Source of the DNA: Planctomycetaceae bacterium
GTDB lineage: Bacteria; Planctomycetota; Planctomycetia; Planctomycetales; Planctomycetaceae
Assembly (NCBI GenBank): GCA_029259845.1
Contig: JAJDEI010000019.1
Span: forward strand, 1-40,207
Reading direction: 5' to 3'
Length of the DNA stretch: 40,207 nucleotides
Shown: piece after piece, positions 1 through 9,177 of the stretch
Layout: every line of letters starts with the position of its first letter
Position numbering within the stretch: position 1 is the first letter of the stretch
Translations under genes and position numbers: made by a program
Notes under the pieces: model-generated
What the model saw: the letters and a program-made list of their open reading frames with translations, nothing else
What the model was told of the DNA's origin: nothing
The model's database searches: none

Positions 1-120
1 GACCGCGTTGAACCACGCCGGCGAAAGCGCCGGCCCAAACCATACAAACTCCTCCAGCAACCACGACAGAACTACAAACGAAAAGCCGCGTAACGACTTA
101 CAATGAATTAAGTGCCATTC

Positions 121-194
121 GGGTCAGGCACCTTTTTCGGCGGGAAACGGCGTCCGACTCAGACAAAGTGATGATCGAAAAAGGTGCCTGACCC
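121..194. repeat. Perfect 19-bp inverted repeat (REP/MITE-like)
   Basis: Arms at 121-139 and 176-194 are exact reverse complements (left arm gggtcaggcacctttttcg), separated by a 36-bp spacer. The pair could fold into a strong cruciform or RNA hairpin. It lies just beyond the 3' end of the restriction-methylase remnant. On the minus strand the hairpin could act as a terminator for that fragment, but the length and perfection of the arms look more like a small mobile palindrome. Confidence 0.8.
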
Positions 195-207
195 TCAGCG
201 CGAATCC

Positions 208-540
208 TCAGGCCGGAAACGACATCTCGGCGTACTTGCGAAGGATGAATTCCGCCTGGCTGCAGTGGCCGGACAGCAGCGGGCGGCTGTCGTGGATGCC
301 TTTGAACGTGGAAAGGATGTACTCGGCGTCGTCCCGCCCGATCTCGTACAGGTGGAAGAACGCGGCATCCAGTTCGGCCATCAGCGTCGCCCGCTCCGCC
401 TCATCCCACTTGTTCAGCCGCCCCCCATACTCCGCCTGAAAGCTCCCGCCAGTTAACTCACACACCTCCGCCAACGGCAACATATCCTCCGCCGTACAAG
501 TCAGCTTGAGCACCCGCTCACTCACCCAAGCCTCCAACAC
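208..540 (-). pseudogene. C-terminal fragment of a type IIG restriction-methylase-like protein
   Basis: The 110-residue product looks like only the extreme C-terminus of large Eco57I/type IIG or N6-adenine methylase-type proteins. In that family the tail reads approximately RVLELTYTA...F.WDE..R..L..ELDAAFFHLYG..RDD..YILDTF...; here residues 9-20 (RVLKLTCTAEDM) and the WDEAER...AELDAAFFHLY...RDDAEYILSTF stretch match. The first codon is GTG at 540. The frame stays open upstream only to an in-frame TGA near 699, and those extra residues do not look like the family. The methylase and nuclease domains are absent, so this is a decayed or recombined stump. Family assignment is from memory of the tail pattern. 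Confidence 0.7.
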
Positions 541-596
541 GGCTTCGCGCTTCCACTGGCATGGCAGTGCGGTGCTGAATCTTGCTGTCGTCCAAT

Positions 597-1040
597 TCAG
601 CGGGAGGTGGTTGGGGCAAATGGCCCTTCGACACGAATTGTCAGTTTCTCGGCCAAGAGCGAGGTGGCGTCGATCGCTATCAAGGATCTTCTCGCGTCAT
701 ATGCCAGCAGGGCAAGTTCGGCGTGGCCGGAGTTTCGCTGCTCAGACTTTGCAACGACATTAATGTCATGGCTCCTGAGGTCCCCGACCCGAAGCACCGC
801 CACGTAGTAGCCAGACGCATTAGTTCCCAGCGCCGCGTCCTGCGCCGGGGTCAAGAACTCGGGGTGGGAGTCGGATTTCGCACGTGTTACCGACAGGCCA
901 GTGACATCGTCCCTGCGAGGCCGGAATGCCAAGTGGCTGATTTCCCCGCTGGCTGGGTTATACCAACCCGGATTGATTGGAATCCTTCTGAGGATCAGCT
1001 CGCCGTCGTCGACGTGCGTGGAAGGTTCCGCATCTGGCAT
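597..1040 (-). CDS. Conserved hypothetical protein, third gene of TIGR04255 cassette
   Basis: The protein is 147 residues, soluble-looking, with no signal peptide or membrane segment. Its N-terminal half contains RRIPINPGWYNPASG (residues 18-32) followed by an AFRP...DDVTGLSV stretch, and a YYVAVLRVGDL stretch lies near residues 78-88. I recall similar small hypothetical proteins sharing an arginine-rich start, a TGLSV-type motif and a YYVAVLRAGDL-like strand, but no function is established. It starts with ATG at 1040, 36 bases after the previous gene of the same strand, so it is probably the last gene of a three-gene transcript. No clear Shine-Dalgarno sequence is visible. Its end lies about 56 bases from the GTG start of the restriction-methylase stump on the same strand. 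Confidence 0.65.
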   Translation of the reverse strand: MPDAEPSTHVDDGELILRRIPINPGWYNPASGEISHLAFRPRRDDVTGLSVTRAKSDSHPEFLTPAQDAALGTNASGYYVAVLRVGDLRSHDINVVAKSEQRNSGHAELALLAYDARRSLIAIDATSLLAEKLTIRVEGPFAPTTSR

Positions 1041-1076
1041 GAGGCTGAGTGAGAAACCTGTTGAGTCGTTGAGAGA

Positions 1077-1511
1077 TCACCAGGGCTTCCGATCGATCAA
1101 GTGACAGTCAGCGAAAACGAGTAGCTCAGCATCACCAGATTGAGAGATCTCGATCTCTTCGCGATGATCTTTCGTTCGGTGACTGAAAACGATTCCACCA
1201 TCACCGGATGGAACGACATCAGACGGCTCCACGTAAGGGCGTGATCTCATTTGCTGAACGATTTCGTACGCCTTGTCAATCGCGTACACGGAAGGCCAGA
1301 CGATTCCATCACAATCCTCTTGACCAGCGTTTTCAGTCCATTCGTTGATTCGCACGATCCATCGCTCCCAATCCGCAGAATGCGGATTCGCTTGGTCGGA
1401 TACCAACCGCGTTGAGGCATCATGAAAATCGAGCGAGAAGACATCGCGATGAACACCCAATTGCTCGGGCGATCCACAGGTCGGGTGCTCAATATCAAGC
1501 ATCTCATTCAT
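1077..1511 (-). CDS. Hypothetical protein, second gene of TIGR04255 cassette
   Basis: The protein is 144 residues, acidic and soluble-looking, with no signal peptide or transmembrane segment. The visible pattern is a helical PSVYAIDKAYEIV segment, then a VVPSGDGGIVFSHR segment and two short beta-strand-like segments (EEIEISQSG, AELLVFADC). That pattern recurs in uncharacterised proteins I cannot assign a function to. The ATG at 1511 overlaps the TGA of the upstream TIGR04255 gene (ATGA at 1508-1511), which implies translational coupling and co-production. The DNA here is visibly less GC-rich than thrS next door, suggesting acquisition by transfer. Confidence 0.7.
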   Translation of the reverse strand: MNEMLDIEHPTCGSPEQLGVHRDVFSLDFHDASTRLVSDQANPHSADWERWIVRINEWTENAGQEDCDGIVWPSVYAIDKAYEIVQQMRSRPYVEPSDVVPSGDGGIVFSHRTKDHREEIEISQSGDAELLVFADCHLIDRKPW

Positions 1512-2344
1512 CGTTGAATACCCCAGTATTTGTTGGCATCGTCATCCATCATCTGTGTGAACGATTTGACGATCGTTTCACGCCCAGTATCTATGCCTCT
1601 AAGAATTCCGTCGGTGTCGCAATTCGCAGAAAGCGGTCCTCTTGCTGTTTGTTCCAGGATCACAATTTGTTGTTCGATATCTACGTTATCGGGATGCCTT
1701 CGTCTCGCAGTCTTCCAGGAAACATGGAGGCGTCCTCCCTCGTTCGGCAACGCAAATCGCCACCCACCCTGAAATGCTTCGAGGTCTGCAGCTTTACCCA
1801 AGATAGCTCCATCGCCGAGCAGTTGCATGAACTTCCAGTCGTGAGGACTGTTCCATACGCTCCCTACGGGAATATGGTTGACATAGGTGACTTCCCACTG
1901 GTTAGGAGAAATGTCACCAAGTTTTTCCCCGCCAATGAATCTGCGGAATTGGCCCAAAGCCGACTCAAATTGTTCACGGACTGAAGGATACCTTGGATAG
2001 CCACTCTCCCGATTTCCTTCGTAACCGATCCAGTTGACATGCAATCGCGAATTCTGCACTTGAATCATCCAATCCGAAGCCTCTTTTTTCATTTGAAGGC
2101 GGATTGGTGGATGCCCCTCTTTCAATTGGACACGCAGGTCGCTCCATGGTTGACCCGCCCCAAATCGCTCAAACTTCGATTCCAAATAGGCGGCCTCAAC
2201 CACAATCGGCCACTCGTCTCGAAGACTCGACCAAAACAAACTCAGGAAGGGCGTTGAGAGTCTCTCGATCGCGTCGAACTGAACGCCGAGTATCGTCTCG
2301 ACGACTGGTGGTGTTTCGTAATCGGGAAGTCCGTCGCTGGTCAT
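1508..2344 (-). CDS. TIGR04255 family protein
   Basis: The protein is 278 residues. It is recognised from the N-terminal PPVVETILGVQF block (residues 12-23), the following LFWSSLRDEWP segment, and the middle IQVQNSRLHVNW...YPRYPSVREQF region, which together match the sporadically distributed TIGR04255 family. Its biochemical role is unknown. No signal peptide or membrane segment is present, so it should be cytoplasmic. It begins with ATG at 2344 and overlaps the next gene by four bases. A 158-bp gap separates it from the 3' end of thrS, leaving room for its own promoter. Patchy distribution, low local GC and position beside a restriction-methylase remnant suggest an accessory module, possibly defence-related; that last step is inference. 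Confidence 0.75.
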   Translation of the reverse strand: MTSDGLPDYETPPVVETILGVQFDAIERLSTPFLSLFWSSLRDEWPIVVEAAYLESKFERFGAGQPWSDLRVQLKEGHPPIRLQMKKEASDWMIQVQNSRLHVNWIGYEGNRESGYPRYPSVREQFESALGQFRRFIGGEKLGDISPNQWEVTYVNHIPVGSVWNSPHDWKFMQLLGDGAILGKAADLEAFQGGWRFALPNEGGRLHVSWKTARRRHPDNVDIEQQIVILEQTARGPLSANCDTDGILRGIDTGRETIVKSFTQMMDDDANKYWGIQR

Positions 2345-2502
2345 TCTGCAGGTTTAATGTACCGAGAGGGTTGTTCACATGAAGGCGAGTTTGTTTCGCA
2401 AGGATTGTATACGACAAGTGTTACGGCATCTAGTCTACAACGTTTTGCGAGTAGCCACATTGACCTGACCGGCGAAAATGACCTGTTGCGCGGAAGCAGC
2501 CG

Positions 2503-4686
2503 TCAATACTCGTTCGTTTCCTCCTCGCCGCCCTGGAAGCCTTGGAAGTCGGTCTTCACCAGTTGGCGGATTTGGCGGGTGTCGCGTTCTTCGGTGAGTT
2601 TGGTGAGGGCGCCCTGCGTGGGCATGAAGCCGAGGTCTCCCTCCAACCTGTCGCGGAGGGCGAGGCCGTTCTTGTCCTGGTCGCGGGGGCCGACGACGGC
2701 CATGTAGGGGATCAGGTCGAGTTGGGCGTCGCGGATTTTCTTTTTGACGTTGGCCGATTGGCGGTCGATTGTCGTGCGGAAACCGGCGGCTCGAAACTCC
2801 TGTTGAATCGCCTCGCAGTAGGGGAGCATGTCGTCGTTGAGGCCGAGGATGCGGACCTGTTCGGGGGCGAGCCACAAGGGGAAGGCGGCGGCGAAGTGTT
2901 CGATGAGCATGCCGATGAAGCGCTCCATCGAGCCGAACGGGGCGCGGTGGATCATCACCGGGCGGTGGGTCGTGTTGTCGTCGCCGACGTATTCAAGGTC
3001 GAACCGTTCGGGCAGGTTGTAGTCGAGCTGGACGGTGCCGAGTTGCCACTCGCGGCCGATGGCGTCGGAGACCATGAAGTCGGCTTTGGGGCCGTAGAAG
3101 GCGGCTTCGCCTTCGACGGTGCTGAAGGGCAAGCCGGATTCGGTGAGGACTTTGCGAAGGGTCGTTTCGGCCCGGTCCCAGAGTTCGTCGTCGCCGACGT
3201 ATTTGTCGGAGCCGGGTTCGCGGAGGGAGAGTTGGACGCGGTAGTCTTCGAGACCGACGGCGTGCAGGACGAAGCGGACGAGGTCGAGGGTGTCTTTGAA
3301 TTCCTGTTCGACCTGATCGGGGGTGCAGAACAGGTGGGCGTCGTCCTGGGTGAGGCCGCGCACGCGGAGCAGGCCGTTGAGTTCGCCCGATTGCTCGTGC
3401 CGATAGACGGTGCCGAACTCGGCGAGCCGCACGGGCAGATCGCGGTAGGAGCGGGGGATGGCCTTGTACATCTGCACGTGATGCGGGCAGTTCATCGGCT
3501 TGAGGAGGTAACGTTCCTGCTGTTTCTCCCACGCCTTGAGGAAGGCGGTCCTTTCGTCCGCGGTGCCGGTCTGCGGGTACCGGGTGCAGTCGCAGCCCAT
3601 GTCGGCGGCGGCGGCGAGGAAGTCGGCTTCGGCCTTGTCGTCGAGCGAACCGTCGGCGAGTTGGGTCTTCCAGTAGTCGACGAGTTGTCCGGCCGGGTGA
3701 CAGAACAGAGGGGGGAACTGCGACTCACGGTAATAGGGAAAGTGGCCGCTGGTTTCGTACAGTTCGACCCGCCCGATGTGCGGGGAGTAGACCGGTTCGT
3801 AGCCGCGTTTGAGGAGTTCCTGTTTGATGAAGTCTTCGAGCAGCGCGCGGACGGTGGCTCCCTTGGGCAACCAGAGCACGAGCCCGCTGCCGACATCGTT
3901 GGAGATGGCGAACAGACCGTGCTGTTTGCCGAGCATGCGGTGATCGCGGCGTTTGGCCTCCTCAACCTGTTCGAGGTACGCCTTGAGGTGCTTCTTGTCA
4001 AAGAAGGCGGTGCCGTACAGGCGCTGCAGGTGCTTGTTGTTCGCGTCCCCCTTCCAGTAGGCGCCGGCGACGCTGAGGAGTTTGAAGGCTTTGATCTTGC
4101 CCGCGTCGGGGATATGCGGTCCGCGACAGAGGTCGACGAATTCCCCCTGACGGTAGAAGCTGAGAGTTTCGTGTTCGGCGAGTCCGGTCTGGATGTGTTC
4201 GGTCTTGAGTTCCTGACCGAGATCGTCGACGAGTTGGACCGCCTCGTCCCGGGAGAGGCTGAACCGCTCAAACGGTTCGGCTTCTTTGATGATCGCCTGC
4301 ATCTCCGCTTCGATGCGGGGGAAGTCCTCTTCGCTGATGGGCGTGTCGAGGTCGAAGTCGTAATAGAAACCGTTGCCGGTGGTGGGACCGAAGGCGAGAC
4401 CGACGCCCTCGTACAACCGCATGGCGGCACGGGCCATGACATGGGCGCAGGAGTGTCGCAGCACGCCGAGGGCCGACTCGTCACGGGTAGTGAGGAGTGT
4501 GAGCGGGATCGGGTCGGCGTCGGTCAATTCTTCGAGCGGGCGCATGCTGTCGACGGTGACGCCGTCCACCTGGGCGGCGATGGTCTGCTGCATCAGCCGT
4601 TCGCTGATGGAGCGGGCGACGTCGAGGGCGGTTGTGCCGGAGGGGTACTGTTTGGTGGTGCCGTCGGGGAGTTGGATGGTGGGCAT
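2503..4686 (-). CDS. thrS: Threonyl-tRNA synthetase
   Basis: This class II synthetase charges tRNA-Thr in the cytoplasm. Domains in order are a TGS domain (about residues 1-64), the second editing domain with HSCAH (78-82) and CRGPH (187-191), then the catalytic core with MNCPHH (398-403), motif 2 around the [17 protein letters not shown] stretch, and the C-terminal anticodon-binding domain from about residue 610. The core zinc ligands appear present: Cys400 in MNCP and the His of the VMIHRA segment. Bacterial ThrS usually has about 640 residues; this one has 727. The excess is mainly a segment of about 65 residues (about 327-391) between [16 protein letters not shown] and LLKPMNCP, containing Cys329, Cys365 and Cys367. 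The start is ATG at 4686, where the TGS domain begins directly; the ribosome binding site is weak. Confidence 0.97.
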   Translation of the reverse strand: MPTIQLPDGTTKQYPSGTTALDVARSISERLMQQTIAAQVDGVTVDSMRPLEELTDADPIPLTLLTTRDESALGVLRHSCAHVMARAAMRLYEGVGLAFGPTTGNGFYYDFDLDTPISEEDFPRIEAEMQAIIKEAEPFERFSLSRDEAVQLVDDLGQELKTEHIQTGLAEHETLSFYRQGEFVDLCRGPHIPDAGKIKAFKLLSVAGAYWKGDANNKHLQRLYGTAFFDKKHLKAYLEQVEEAKRRDHRMLGKQHGLFAISNDVGSGLVLWLPKGATVRALLEDFIKQELLKRGYEPVYSPHIGRVELYETSGHFPYYRESQFPPLFCHPAGQLVDYWKTQLADGSLDDKAEADFLAAAADMGCDCTRYPQTGTADERTAFLKAWEKQQERYLLKPMNCPHHVQMYKAIPRSYRDLPVRLAEFGTVYRHEQSGELNGLLRVRGLTQDDAHLFCTPDQVEQEFKDTLDLVRFVLHAVGLEDYRVQLSLREPGSDKYVGDDELWDRAETTLRKVLTESGLPFSTVEGEAAFYGPKADFMVSDAIGREWQLGTVQLDYNLPERFDLEYVGDDNTTHRPVMIHRAPFGSMERFIGMLIEHFAAAFPLWLAPEQVRILGLNDDMLPYCEAIQQEFRAAGFRTTIDRQSANVKKKIRDAQLDLIPYMAVVGPRDQDKNGLALRDRLEGDLGFMPTQGALTKLTEERDTRQIRQLVKTDFQGFQGGEEETNEY

Positions 4687-4689
4687 GCG

Positions 4690-4768
4690 TCAGCTTTCAG
4701 CGATCAGCGACCAGCAGTCAGGAAGAGAAGAACCGCGTTCAGAGCAACATCTGACCGCTGAAGGCTGA
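4690..4768. repeat. Imperfect inverted repeat in the thrS leader
   Basis: The 18-bp arm at 4690-4707 (tcagctttcagcgatcag) pairs with 4751-4768 (ctgaccgctgaaggctga) with two mismatches. It begins three bases upstream of the thrS start codon, so in the thrS transcript it would form a hairpin next to the ribosome binding region. It may be a translational operator or only a dispersed palindrome; the sequence alone does not decide. Confidence 0.6.
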
Positions 4769-5000
4769 CAGCCGACCGCTCCCAATGGTTCAGCGCGGCC
4801 GCCGATACGAGGGGCGACTGAATCGCGGAAAACCGATCTGCGCGTTCTAGCCGACACGTGCGCAGATCGTCAACCGGTTGGTTCGGACGGGGGTGCGGTT
4901 GCCAGGGTTTTCATCCCCTGCGCACACATTTTGCGGAACCGGCTGAGGGGTCGGGACGTCTGAGAGATGATGTCCGGCTGCGGGGGACGAGCTGTGATCG

Positions 5001-5096
5001 GCACCCGGTGTCTCGGTTCGTCGTCCGCACTCCGACCGGTCTTGGGATCCGATTCACGATCGATGCCCGTTCCCAATTTGAGACACCGGGTGTCTG
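5001..5096. repeat. Short inverted-repeat element, copy 1
   Basis: The 13-bp arms cacccggtgtctc (5002-5014) and gagacaccgggtg (5080-5092) are exact reverse complements. The right arm is part of a near-perfect palindrome, agacaccgggtgtct (5081-5095). A second copy with the same arms and nearly the same size lies at 17429-17526 in the same orientation. The spacers of the two copies differ, so only the arms are conserved. Confidence 0.8.
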
Positions 5097-5104
5097 GGCG
5101 CCGT

Positions 5105-5140
5105 CCCATGTCTTTCGCTTGGCCCATGTCTTTCGCTTGG
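5105..5140. repeat. 18-bp tandem duplication
   Basis: The unit cccatgtctttcgcttgg occurs twice back to back (5105-5122 and 5123-5140), directly following inverted-repeat copy 1. It could be slippage, or a duplicated binding site upstream of the giant-gene pair. Confidence 0.85.
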
Positions 5141-5376
5141 GGTGATCGGTTGAACAGGACTTTACGACCGGTGACGAGCCGGTGAAAAACAATTCGGAAA
5201 TCGATCCCTAAGGATCGCCATTCTGGACCGTCGTTGGCTAAGATGCGACACAGGTGAGCAATGCGCGAAGTGGGGGCTTTCGGGAGAGCGGGGCGTTCGC
5301 GTGGGCGTGATCTGCTGTCGCAGGGTCGTGCAGTTCCCCTGAACCACCATCTTGTTTCGTTCAAGGACCGAGATTG

Positions 5377-8300
5377 ATGTCGACGAAACGAGTTTCTCGC
5401 TCGCGGCTGGCAATGGGATGCCTCTGGCTCACGCTGCTGCACACTGGCGGCGCGTTCTCCCAGGAAAGCGAGAATTCGCGCCAAGATGGGTCCGAGGGTC
5501 AGCTCAGTGCTGCCGATTCCCCCGCGGCAACCGCGGCTCATGGTCCTCCGGAACGCGTCATCTACATTCCATTCGAGCAGTTCTCGGACGTGTTCGAGAA
5601 CCCGGAAGCGTCGGTTGTCCTTCCGTATGCAGAGTATCTGGAGCTTTGGGCGCTGAAGTCGGCATCGGCGGGGGGAGACAGTCGGCCGATCGATGCGGTA
5701 ATCACTCAGGCGGAATACGCGGCGAGCATCGAAAGGGACGTCGCGCGGATCCAAGTGACGCTAACGGTGAACGTGGTCGGCAAGCCGTGGGTCGAGGTGC
5801 CGCTCAACTTTGGAGAGGCAGCGGTCGGTGCTGTCACGAGTGGAGATGGCGAAGTGCTGCTGCGTGGGCAGGGAGACGGCACGTACGCGTTGCTATTCAA
5901 GGAGCAAGGGGAGCAACAGGTCCGCCTGGAATTGACCGCTCGGGTTGTGACGTCGCCGGACGGCCGGCAGATTGATTTGGACTGTCCCCCCGCCGCCATT
6001 ACCACATTTGGGATCCGCGTCCCGGAAGCTGACCAAGAGATCGAGATCCGCCCGCGTTTCGTGCAGCAGCCGGTTGCCTCGGAGCCAGGGGCCGACGAAA
6101 CCCGCGTGAGCGCCAGCCTCGGTGCGACGGGACACATCGCTGCGGCATGGCGGCCACGCGCGACCGCTCAACCGGAGATGCAACTGCTGATCAGCGTCAC
6201 CAACCGGCAGCGGCATCATCTTGCCGACGGCATGATCCATGCCGATGCCTGGATGACGTACGAAGTCCTGCGCGGCGAGTTGCAACAGGTGAAGATCGTC
6301 GTCCCTCCGGAACATCGAGTACTCGACGTGACCGCGTCAACCAAAGTGCAGGGTTGGCAGACAGAGAAGAGCGACGAGCGGCAAACGCTCACGGTGGACT
6401 TGCTGAATGCCGTTGACGATCAAGTCACCGTGGAAGTGCACACCGAACAAAGGCTCGACGAGAAGACTGTTTCAATCGGCGGCTATGAAGAGGGAGGACC
6501 GGCACGCGGGATTCATGCGCTGGGCGTCGTGCGGGAAAGCGGGCAGATTGTTGTGAGTCACGGCGGCGATCTGAGCTTGCGGGTGATCGAGCAGGCGGGA
6601 GTCGTGCGGATCGAGCCGGACGAGGTGGCGAAGGAAATGCGGCAATCGGGTGCGTTGGCTTACAAGTATTACAGTCCCGCGTTTGAGTTGACCGTCGCTA
6701 TCTCGGATGTCGAGCCGCGCGTGAGAGCCACGCAGCTTGTGGATCTCGTGATTGGCGATGACGAATTGGGAGTCGTCTCCAAGTTATCCTACGCCATCGA
6801 ACGGGCCGGACTGTTCGAGCTGCGGGTCGGTCTTCCAGAAGGACTCGTCGTTGATGATGTGCGGTCCGGGCATCTTCGGGAATACCGGGCCGACGACGAG
6901 ACATTGGTCATCGTGCTGCAGGAACGAACGCTGGGGAATGTGGTCCTGGCGATCGAGGCCCATCAGGTGCTTGACGAGGACGCCGCCGAACTGACGCTGC
7001 CGGTACCGGAGCCGTTGGGAGTCGAGCGGGAAACCGGCGTTGTGCGACTGTTCGCCGACGACTCGGTCGAAGTAACGACAAACGAGGCGGGGCTGGAAGC
7101 GGCCCGTCCGGCTCCCGTGTCGCCGCAGCAGAGCCGCGGGCGGGCGCGGCTGCGGGCCGCATGGCAGTTCACTCATCGGCCGGTGGTGATTCCGGTCACG
7201 ATGGCCCGCAAGCCGGCGCGGCTGTCGGCAATGGTGGCGACGGACCTCAGCGTCGAACCGACACGGACGCGGGTGACCACGCTGGTCGACTTTCATGTCG
7301 AGTATGCCGGATTGGACCGGTTCCGTGTTTCGATTCCCGATGAGGCGGTCGGCACTGTCCAAATCGAGGCGATCGCCACAACGCCGACGTCACCGTCGCT
7401 CAAGGAAAGCCGCGCCGACGATCCGGTCGATGGATGGGTCCCTTACACGTTGGTGATGCAGCGGGAGGTCGTCGGTCAGCAGCGGTTTCGCATTATCTAC
7501 GATCTTGAGCCGACGCCGGTGATTGTTCCGATTGAGGTTGATGCCGACGAACAGGGAGCCGGCGAGGGGGACGCGGCAGTCGCGGGAAAGGCAGACGAAC
7601 AGGAGACCGGCGATGCCGAGGTCACCGATGACAACACGGCCGATGACGCGGACCCTCAAGAAACAAAGGCGGGCGGTGCGGATGAGGATGAAACGCGACC
7701 GGGGCCTGCAGACGATTCCCCGTCGACAAGCGAGGACTCCAGCAAGGACGAGGGGTCGAATGGCCAATCATCGGATGCAGGAGAGGGGGACGCTGAAGAA
7801 GGACACGCCGAAGAGGGACACCCTGAAGACTCGCTCGCTCTCGAATCACCGGCTGGACAGGCCGACCCGAACCGCATGCGAACGTCCGTCCGGATCATTC
7901 GGCCGATGGAGAGCCGTTCCGACGACGACGGGGAAGCGACCCTGCTCTCACGGGTGACGGGCGAAATCCGCCTGCAGAACGAGCGGTCGCTCACGATCAC
8001 GGCGGAGGCATCCGGGGCGGATGTGGAGCCGATCGACGTGCGGGAATTGAAGACGTTGCCGGCGGCGGGGGCCTTTGCGTTTCGGTATCGGCAGCATCCG
8101 TCGGATCAGGTGATCACCGTTGGTGTGACGCAGGCCCGGTACGACGTCCAGGAAGTCGTGGCGACGGTGGTGTCTCGCGCGTTGGTGGAGGTCGTGTTGG
8201 GCGAAGATATGACGGCGACCTATCGCTGCCGGTACCGGATGAAGACAACCGAACGGCAGCGATTGCGGGTGGAGTTGCCGAAAGGGCTGGAAGTGCTCTC

Positions 8301-9177
8301 CGTGCTGGCCAACGACAGCGAAGTGCGCTTGGAGCCGGACCCTGAGGCATCGCCCGGGGGGTTGTGGGACAGCTACTTCGTCAAAGTTTCGCGGAGTGGG
8401 GCGAGCGATGATCCGTTCTTTCTCACGTTCCAGTTCTTGTGGATCGTACACCCGCAGCCGTTCGACCGGGGATTGCAGGGGACGATCAAGTTGCCGCTGC
8501 CGCGGATTGGCGAGCCGGCGAGTGCCGCCGTGCAGCAGACACGAGTGGCCGTGTGGGTGCCGGAAGATTATGCCCTGATCGGTGATCCGTCCGGCTTTAC
8601 TCTGTCGGGATCAACGTCGCTGCGGGCGTCTCTGCTGGGAGGGGTGCGGCGAAGGGACTCCGGCGTCGATGACAACGAATGGATCGGCGGCGAGAGCAAC
8701 GTGCTGCTCGAGTTTCCGACGACTGGCCGCGTCGCCTATCGGTACTCCAATCTGGGCGGCGGTCTGGAACTCGATCCTACGATCACACTGCTGTGGTGGA
8801 ACATGGCATGGTACACAGTGGTGGTGAGCCTCACGCTCGCCGCGATTGCCCTCTTGCTGCTGCGAACAACGTGGGAGAACAAGCTGGGCATTTTGTTGCT
8901 GCTGGCATTCGGCGGCATGCTGCTCGGCCTGAAAGGGGAGCAGGTTCTGGCGCATGCGTTGTCGGCGGCGCGGTTCGGTCTGTTGTTCCTGGTGGGATTG
9001 TGGATCATCGAAGCCTTGTTCGGCAGACATCACCGGGTGAAGCCGGGCGCCGGCAAGGAGCCGGCCGTCTCAACCGGCGTGGTGAGCGCAACTCCCGCGC
9101 ATGTCGCCGTTGTTCCTCCCCCGGGTGTGTTCGAACCACATCACACACAAGAGCCCCATGACCATGATGACCGGTGA
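5377..9177 (+). CDS. Giant secreted membrane-anchored protein of unknown function (paralogue A)
   Basis: The protein is 1266 residues. A TTG precedes the ATG at 5377; I choose the ATG because it gives a clean signal peptide (arginine-rich start, hydrophobic LAMGCLWLTLL, likely cleavage after about residue 28) and has AAGGA upstream. Residues 58-150 form a module (VIYIPFEQF...VVLPYAEYLELWALKSA...AVITQAEYAASIE) that recurs twice in the next gene. A long beta-rich region follows, carrying a RESGQIVVS motif. Residues about 721-828 are an extremely Asp/Glu-rich linker with GHAEEGH repeats. Three hydrophobic segments (about 1136-1166, 1170-1185, 1200-1216) anchor the C-terminus, leaving most of the chain outside the cytoplasmic membrane. 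The gene overlaps its neighbour by about 20 bases. I do not recognise a function; an envelope structural role is inference. Confidence 0.9.
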   Translation: MSTKRVSRSRLAMGCLWLTLLHTGGAFSQESENSRQDGSEGQLSAADSPAATAAHGPPERVIYIPFEQFSDVFENPEASVVLPYAEYLELWALKSASAGGDSRPIDAVITQAEYAASIERDVARIQVTLTVNVVGKPWVEVPLNFGEAAVGAVTSGDGEVLLRGQGDGTYALLFKEQGEQQVRLELTARVVTSPDGRQIDLDCPPAAITTFGIRVPEADQEIEIRPRFVQQPVASEPGADETRVSASLGATGHIAAAWRPRATAQPEMQLLISVTNRQRHHLADGMIHADAWMTYEVLRGELQQVKIVVPPEHRVLDVTASTKVQGWQTEKSDERQTLTVDLLNAVDDQVTVEVHTEQRLDEKTVSIGGYEEGGPARGIHALGVVRESGQIVVSHGGDLSLRVIEQAGVVRIEPDEVAKEMRQSGALAYKYYSPAFELTVAISDVEPRVRATQLVDLVIGDDELGVVSKLSYAIERAGLFELRVGLPEGLVVDDVRSGHLREYRADDETLVIVLQERTLGNVVLAIEAHQVLDEDAAELTLPVPEPLGVERETGVVRLFADDSVEVTTNEAGLEAARPAPVSPQQSRGRARLRAAWQFTHRPVVIPVTMARKPARLSAMVATDLSVEPTRTRVTTLVDFHVEYAGLDRFRVSIPDEAVGTVQIEAIATTPTSPSLKESRADDPVDGWVPYTLVMQREVVGQQRFRIIYDLEPTPVIVPIEVDADEQGAGEGDAAVAGKADEQETGDAEVTDDNTADDADPQETKAGGADEDETRPGPADDSPSTSEDSSKDEGSNGQSSDAGEGDAEEGHAEEGHPEDSLALESPAGQADPNRMRTSVRIIRPMESRSDDDGEATLLSRVTGEIRLQNERSLTITAEASGADVEPIDVRELKTLPAAGAFAFRYRQHPSDQVITVGVTQARYDVQEVVATVVSRALVEVVLGEDMTATYRCRYRMKTTERQRLRVELPKGLEVLSVLANDSEVRLEPDPEASPGGLWDSYFVKVSRSGASDDPFFLTFQFLWIVHPQPFDRGLQGTIKLPLPRIGEPASAAVQQTRVAVWVPEDYALIGDPSGFTLSGSTSLRASLLGGVRRRDSGVDDNEWIGGESNVLLEFPTTGRVAYRYSNLGGGLELDPTITLLWWNMAWYTVVVSLTLAAIALLLLRTTWENKLGILLLLAFGGMLLGLKGEQVLAHALSAARFGLLFLVGLWIIEALFGRHHRVKPGAGKEPAVSTGVVSATPAHVAVVPPPGVFEPHHTQEPHDHDDR

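Larger units (their letters stand above)
4687..5376. other. Divergent intergenic region between thrS and the giant-gene pair
   Basis: These 690 bases separate the divergent starts of thrS and the first giant gene and should hold promoters in both directions. Visible contents are the thrS-leader inverted repeat, a GACACC-type inverted-repeat element at 5001-5096 and an 18-bp tandem duplication at 5105-5140. Open frames here overlap repeats or neighbouring genes and lack recognisable protein features. I could not place a convincing promoter. Confidence 0.7.

Noticed and set aside
2542..4761. 739-residue plus-strand open frame
   Set aside because: It lies antisense to thrS in high-GC DNA and is a codon-bias shadow; the minus-strand product is a clear synthetase.
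4870..5754. 294-residue minus-strand frame upstream of the giant gene
   Set aside because: It overlaps the signal-peptide end of the first giant gene and is composed largely of the repeat elements of the intergenic region.
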